Below, piece after piece: positions 60,289 through 64,000 of a stretch of 64,000 nucleotides of DNA. The position numbers and the translations under genes were made by a program. Within the stretch, counting starts at the first letter, position 1, and each line of letters opens with the position of its first letter. Origin of the DNA: Daedaleopsis sinensis (Eukaryota > Basidiomycota > Agaricomycetes > Polyporales > Polyporaceae); the NCBI GenBank assembly GCA_033807695.1, contig CM066303.1, positions 992,001 through 1,056,000 on the forward strand, in the 5' to 3' direction. The notes under the pieces were generated by a model. It did no database searches. It was given only the letters and a program-made list of their open reading frames with translations, and had not been told where the DNA came from.

Positions 60289-62515
60289 TCAGAACTCAAA
60301 TTCGAAGTACGGTTCACTCCTCTTGAGCCCGCGCTGCGCAGCCCAATAGGCCCGCTCCGACTCTCGCATCTCCAGCAACTCGATGATGAGGTTGTCGACG
60401 CGCCTCCACGCCTCCCCGCGTAGATGCTTCTCCGGGCCAAATTCCAACACACCGGGGAAGATCGTGGAAGCCAACGAGGCGAGCTGCTCCGGGAACCGCG
60501 GCGGCTTGCGCTCGCTGTACGGGCCCATATCGAGGCGGGTGAGGTGCGAGTCCACGGGGCGCATCGGGGTGCCCCGCCCGCCTCCCTCGTGCAGCACGTG
60601 CGGCGGATAGATCTCCCCGGACGTGTCGACGGGCACGAAGAGCGAGCGGAGGTGTGGGCAGCGCGTCGCGAGCGGGACGAGCCCGAACGGCGTCGCGCGC
60701 GCGAAGGCGTTGTCGTGGACCACTTTGTAGCCCTCGTCGCGCTGTTCCCGGGACGAGAGCTCGAGCTGCTCCAGCGCGGGCCAGGCGCATGAGATTCCGT
60801 CGAGCGTGGCGTTGTCGATAACGGGGAGCTCCCACCCGGAGATCTGGAGGATACGTAGAGACGTGAGCGGATACAGGAGGGGGAAGAGCTCGGAGAGGTC
60901 TTGCGGCCCATCTACTCTTGCGACACTAGACACGACCAATTTCACGATCGACGTGTGTCTTCCAATCGCTTGGAAGAGCTCGAGTAGGAGGGCGAGGGGA
61001 ATGTCGTGGTGCCTCGAGTAGTGTTTATAGTGCTTGTCATCAAGAAGGATCTCTTTGCTGAGTGTGACATGCGTTAGCGCTGAGGAGGCGACGAGGTCAA
61101 GTATCGCAGCAGTCAAGAGGAAATCATCCGTATGTAGCTCCAAGGTCTTGAGAGAGGGGAACATGTCTCTTCCTCCGTCCGTATAAATGACACCCCACGC
61201 GTAATCGCTCGTCTCCGCGCGGATGGAGAGTTGTTGAAGGCCATGAATGAGGCCTATCAGGCGCAATGCCTCTGGGAGAATGAGATGATTCCCGGTGCGC
61301 ACTTCACGCAGGTGCGCTAACAAGTGGAAGGATGGCGAGAAAGTTGTCTTCGGGCCGTTGCAACGTTTGTTTGTGACGTATCTTTGACTCTCGACAATCT
61401 CCAGGGTAGTGAGGTGTGGGGCGGAGGAGGCAAGATGGTTGAGGCACGCGACAAGGGCGGCGTCTGATTGAAGTTCCACAAGCGTGATCGAGACGCTTTT
61501 CAGGAAGGGGTACAGAAATAGGGAATCAAACTGTGCCCAGTTAAAATTATAGACTTTTTGCGCCCCATGTTGGAGGTGCGTCAAAGATCGGAGGTTGGGA
61601 AAGAGAGGCTTCGGCCCGCAGACGAAGAGGGTGTGGAGTAGCTCGTGCGCTGTGAAGTTGAACCCGATCTGTCGCTCGCCCATGGTCAGTTCCACAGACC
61701 GCACGAGGGAGCCGTACTTGCGCAACCGAGTGAAGTCCGAGGGTACGGGCTTGCGTGAGAATTTCTATGATTCTTTCTAGTCAGCATTCGTGGCGCCTTG
61801 AAAGGTTCATGTAGAGTAGGAGACGCACCAGCACTCTATCATGCCATGGTTCATCCTCCTTCCCGTCTGGAATCTGTATGCACCACAGCTCCTGTGGAAG
61901 GGCGAAGATAATCGGAAAGAACGCCCATAGAGTATGCCACAAAGCCGCGATAGCAGGTTCATGTAGGTGGCGGCACGTGCATGCGAGATGATAGACGGAT
62001 GCAGGATCAGGTTCGGAGTGGATGGAAATTGGTATTTTGAAATGGTTCTGTCGAATAGAGACGCGAACCGCAACATACGAGCATATCTGTGTGGCCTCGA
62101 GAAGTCAGATTCTGCCGGACTCTGTTGCTATACACCGAGTACACTGAGTGGCAGTATCGGAATCGGACTCCTGCAAAAGACACAAAGTGAAGGTTCAGTC
62201 AGAATTTCCGATTAGTTAGTCTACGTAGCTTACTCAGTAGTGTCTTGCGCAGGAGTCAATGACTTCGAAAGGCTTCAACTTGCAATTGAAGCTTAAGTTG
62301 ACGGTTCGGATGGTAAGTTGACCAACTGGCCGGGGCCTCCAGCTGTATGATCCGCGTCAAAAAGAGGATCAGAGTACGCATATGAGCTACTATAGCTGCT
62401 GCAGCTACCTGCATTCGGACCCACCCATATATCGTTGACTCGATCGATGGCGAGGGCAGGAGGAGGGTCAGGGAGGGTCGGAAGGACTTCAGATTCTCAC
62501 GATTCTTGAAGGCGC
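60280..62515. repeat. segmental duplication, copy 2 (pair of 1280-3540)
   Basis: Direct repeat of the left-edge segment. Homology in the upstream flank continues to about 62515 (GGCGAGGGCAGGAG shared), with several indels. Confidence 0.85.
60289..62095 (-). pseudogene. F-box protein, copy 2, start codon lost
   Basis: The second exon (60289-61764) has exactly the length of copy 1 (1,476 bp) and stays open. The intron (61765-61828) is 64 bp instead of 60. The first exon survives from about QICSYVAVRV onward (61829 to about 62090), but the part with the ATG and the first 15 or so codons is gone, and no in-frame ATG exists before the second exon. An in-frame TGA lies just upstream at about 62108. 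It may be translated from another start or be dead. The C-terminus also differs from copy 1 (KRSEPYFEFEF). Confidence 0.75.
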
Positions 62516-63384
62516 CCACGCCCACGCTTACGTAAGAGCGTCGTGACGTCTTTGTAACACTGTCGCAGCTTATCAGCCGCCACGACCACCGGTGGTGACG
62601 CGGCCAGTGAGGGCTCCGACGTCCTCCTCGTTAACCTTCCTACCACCACAAACACGACCGCGTTGCAGCTTTCTGTTGCTGTCTGAGATCTTGGCTTTTG
62701 TGACCCGTCTGCCTTAAACGATTGACTGAGTACTGTGATGCTTTCTGGAGTTTGTCATGGAAATGTACTGTGACTAGCAGCTAGCTAGTGCTCGGGATAG
62801 GTTTTCCACCCCTACTTGCCTGGACTGACTACCGAAACGAGAAACCAGTGCGGCCAAGGTACGCATGTGTCATTTCATGTCGAACATCCTAACTTCCTTG
62901 GGTATCGCCTTCGATGCATGTGATGATGGCTCGTGGAGCAGTACGGTTGTAGGCATAGCCCAAGACTGCTTTTCTCGTCCCCCTTGCCTCTTTGAGACAC
63001 ACCTGTCCGGCTGGGTACGAGACTTGCCACCGGCAACTCCTTGCAACGAACGTAACCGTGATCGTATCACGCAGACAACCCGCATAGGCATGATAGAGCT
63101 TGAACGGTTATTAGAGCGCACCGATGAATAAGAACGAGGTGAGCTTTATGTTGACAGGTATAATGATGTCCTGATAGTGGCCTACCACCACACCGTGAAT
63201 GCGTGTCCTTCGTCCACCATGCTGTGAGCATCCGAAGCGTCTCGTAGGCTCGGCCGAGAAGTATATAATATCCCCCACTATCCAAGTCCTCCGTATATCA
63301 TCCCCCACGCCCACGCATTAGCACAAGCTCCATATCCCCTTCTCAAGGCTAGGTAGGCTGACTGTGCCCGATACATCCTTGCCA
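62516..63384. repeat. 5' flank of HET3, inverted copy of the HET2 flank
   Basis: No gene seen. From about 62850 on it matches the reverse complement of 36282-36965 (for example CCTAACTTCCTTG near 62888, inverted at about 36923). Confidence 0.65.
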
Positions 63385-64000
63385 ATGATGATTAACGCAT
63401 CCGTCGGTACAGCAGGATATACTCAACCCATGTGGCTTCTTCGGACCGATCGCGCCGAGCTCAAGTTCTTCGTCTCTCCGGAGGCAGTCCCAGCGCCCGG
63501 ATTTGCCATCCTCTCACATGTCTGGGGCGACGACGAGCAGACCTTCCAGAAGACAGAAGCCCTTCGCGTTGAATGCTTCACGACGGGAGCGAATCCTCGC
63601 GATCTCGCATCGGAGAAGATCAGGAAGGCTTGCGAGCTTGCGCAACAACACGGCTACGAGTGGTTGTGGGCCGATACCTGCTGCATCGACAAGACGAGCA
63701 GCGCGGAGCTGTCGGAGGCGATCAACTCGATGTTCCACTACTACGCTCTCGCGACCGTTTGCTATGCATTGCTCAGGGATGTCCCACTATCGTACGACGA
63801 AGACCCCATAGACCTCGTTAACGGTCTGAAGTATGACGACCTCGAACAGTGGAGTCAACAGCCTGGCCTCCCTCGTGCATTTTCGCTCAGCCAGTGGCAC
63901 AGACGAGGCTGGACACTACAGGAGCTGATCGCACCCCGGAACGTTCTCTTCATCTCACGGTATTGGGTAGTCTTAGGCTCCAAGGTCGATTTCGCACCCT
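63385..64000 (+). CDS. HET-domain protein (HET3), cut by the window end
   Basis: Open from ATG 63385 to the last base. N-terminus MMINASVGTAGYTQPMWLLR aligns with HET2. HET motifs: GFAILSHVWGDDEQTFQ, EWLWADTCCIDKTSSAELSE, WHRRGWTLQELIAPRNVLF. Note WLWADTCC where the two relatives have WLWVDTCC or WLWLDTCC. It carries its own short linker (DPIDLVNGLKYDDLEQWSQQ) where HET1 has the basic insert. The C-terminal part lies outside the window. Confidence 0.85.
   Translation, partial: MMINASVGTAGYTQPMWLLRTDRAELKFFVSPEAVPAPGFAILSHVWGDDEQTFQKTEALRVECFTTGANPRDLASEKIRKACELAQQHGYEWLWADTCCIDKTSSAELSEAINSMFHYYALATVCYALLRDVPLSYDEDPIDLVNGLKYDDLEQWSQQPGLPRAFSLSQWHRRGWTLQELIAPRNVLFISRYWVVLGSKVDFAP

Overview
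This is a GC-rich fungal chromosome segment, almost certainly from an Agaricomycete (mushroom/bracket-fungus) basidiomycete. Nearly every recognisable gene is split by short GT-AG introns (about 45-70 bases) with CTNAC branch sites. The gene families are typical of that class: HET-domain proteins, F-box proteins, DUF6533 membrane proteins, an OTU deubiquitinase, a Kin4-type kinase and PH-CNH proteins. No CRISPR, bacterial operon or rRNA was seen. Species cannot be told from the sequence alone.

Layout. 1-3.1 kb: an intact F-box gene (minus). 3.87-11.45 kb: a non-LTR retrotransposon (LINE) bounded by an 11-bp target duplication. It sits antisense in the last exon of a DUF6533 membrane-protein gene and itself carries two smaller DNA insertions in ORF1. 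11.45-15.4 kb: two DUF6533 paralogues in tandem (minus). 16.4-17.5 kb: F-box-like gene (minus). 18.4-20.1 kb: OTU-domain deubiquitinase. 21-22.1 kb: short-chain dehydrogenase. 22.3-23.1 kb: element with perfect 63-bp inverted ends. 23.9-27.4 kb: Kin4-like kinase. 28.5-31 kb: PH-CNH protein resembling the C-terminal half of a Rho GEF. 31-34 kb: debris (HET gene fragment, broken retrotransposon gag). 34.1-36.3 kb: intact HET gene (minus).

37.1-54.8 kb is the most striking part: three head-to-tail copies of a segment carrying a complete gene for a UBE2S-type ubiquitin-conjugating enzyme. Two copies carry a long spacer of weakly coding, spliced-looking sequence. The units differ by a 1,043-bp TIR element with a clean empty site in the next unit, by hairpin deletions and by minisatellite changes, whereas the E2 gene is nearly invariant. 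The third unit abuts adenylosuccinate lyase (55.3-57.2 kb). The right end (57.7-64 kb) holds an intact HET gene, a decapitated second copy of the F-box gene from the left edge, and the start of a third HET gene.

Taken together, a housekeeping backbone (OTU, SDR, kinase, ADSL) is set in a fast-changing region built from duplicated HET and F-box genes and nested transposons. The UBE2S triplication links ubiquitin-chain elongation (an APC/C role by homology) with local segmental amplification. Whether all three copies are expressed cannot be told from sequence.
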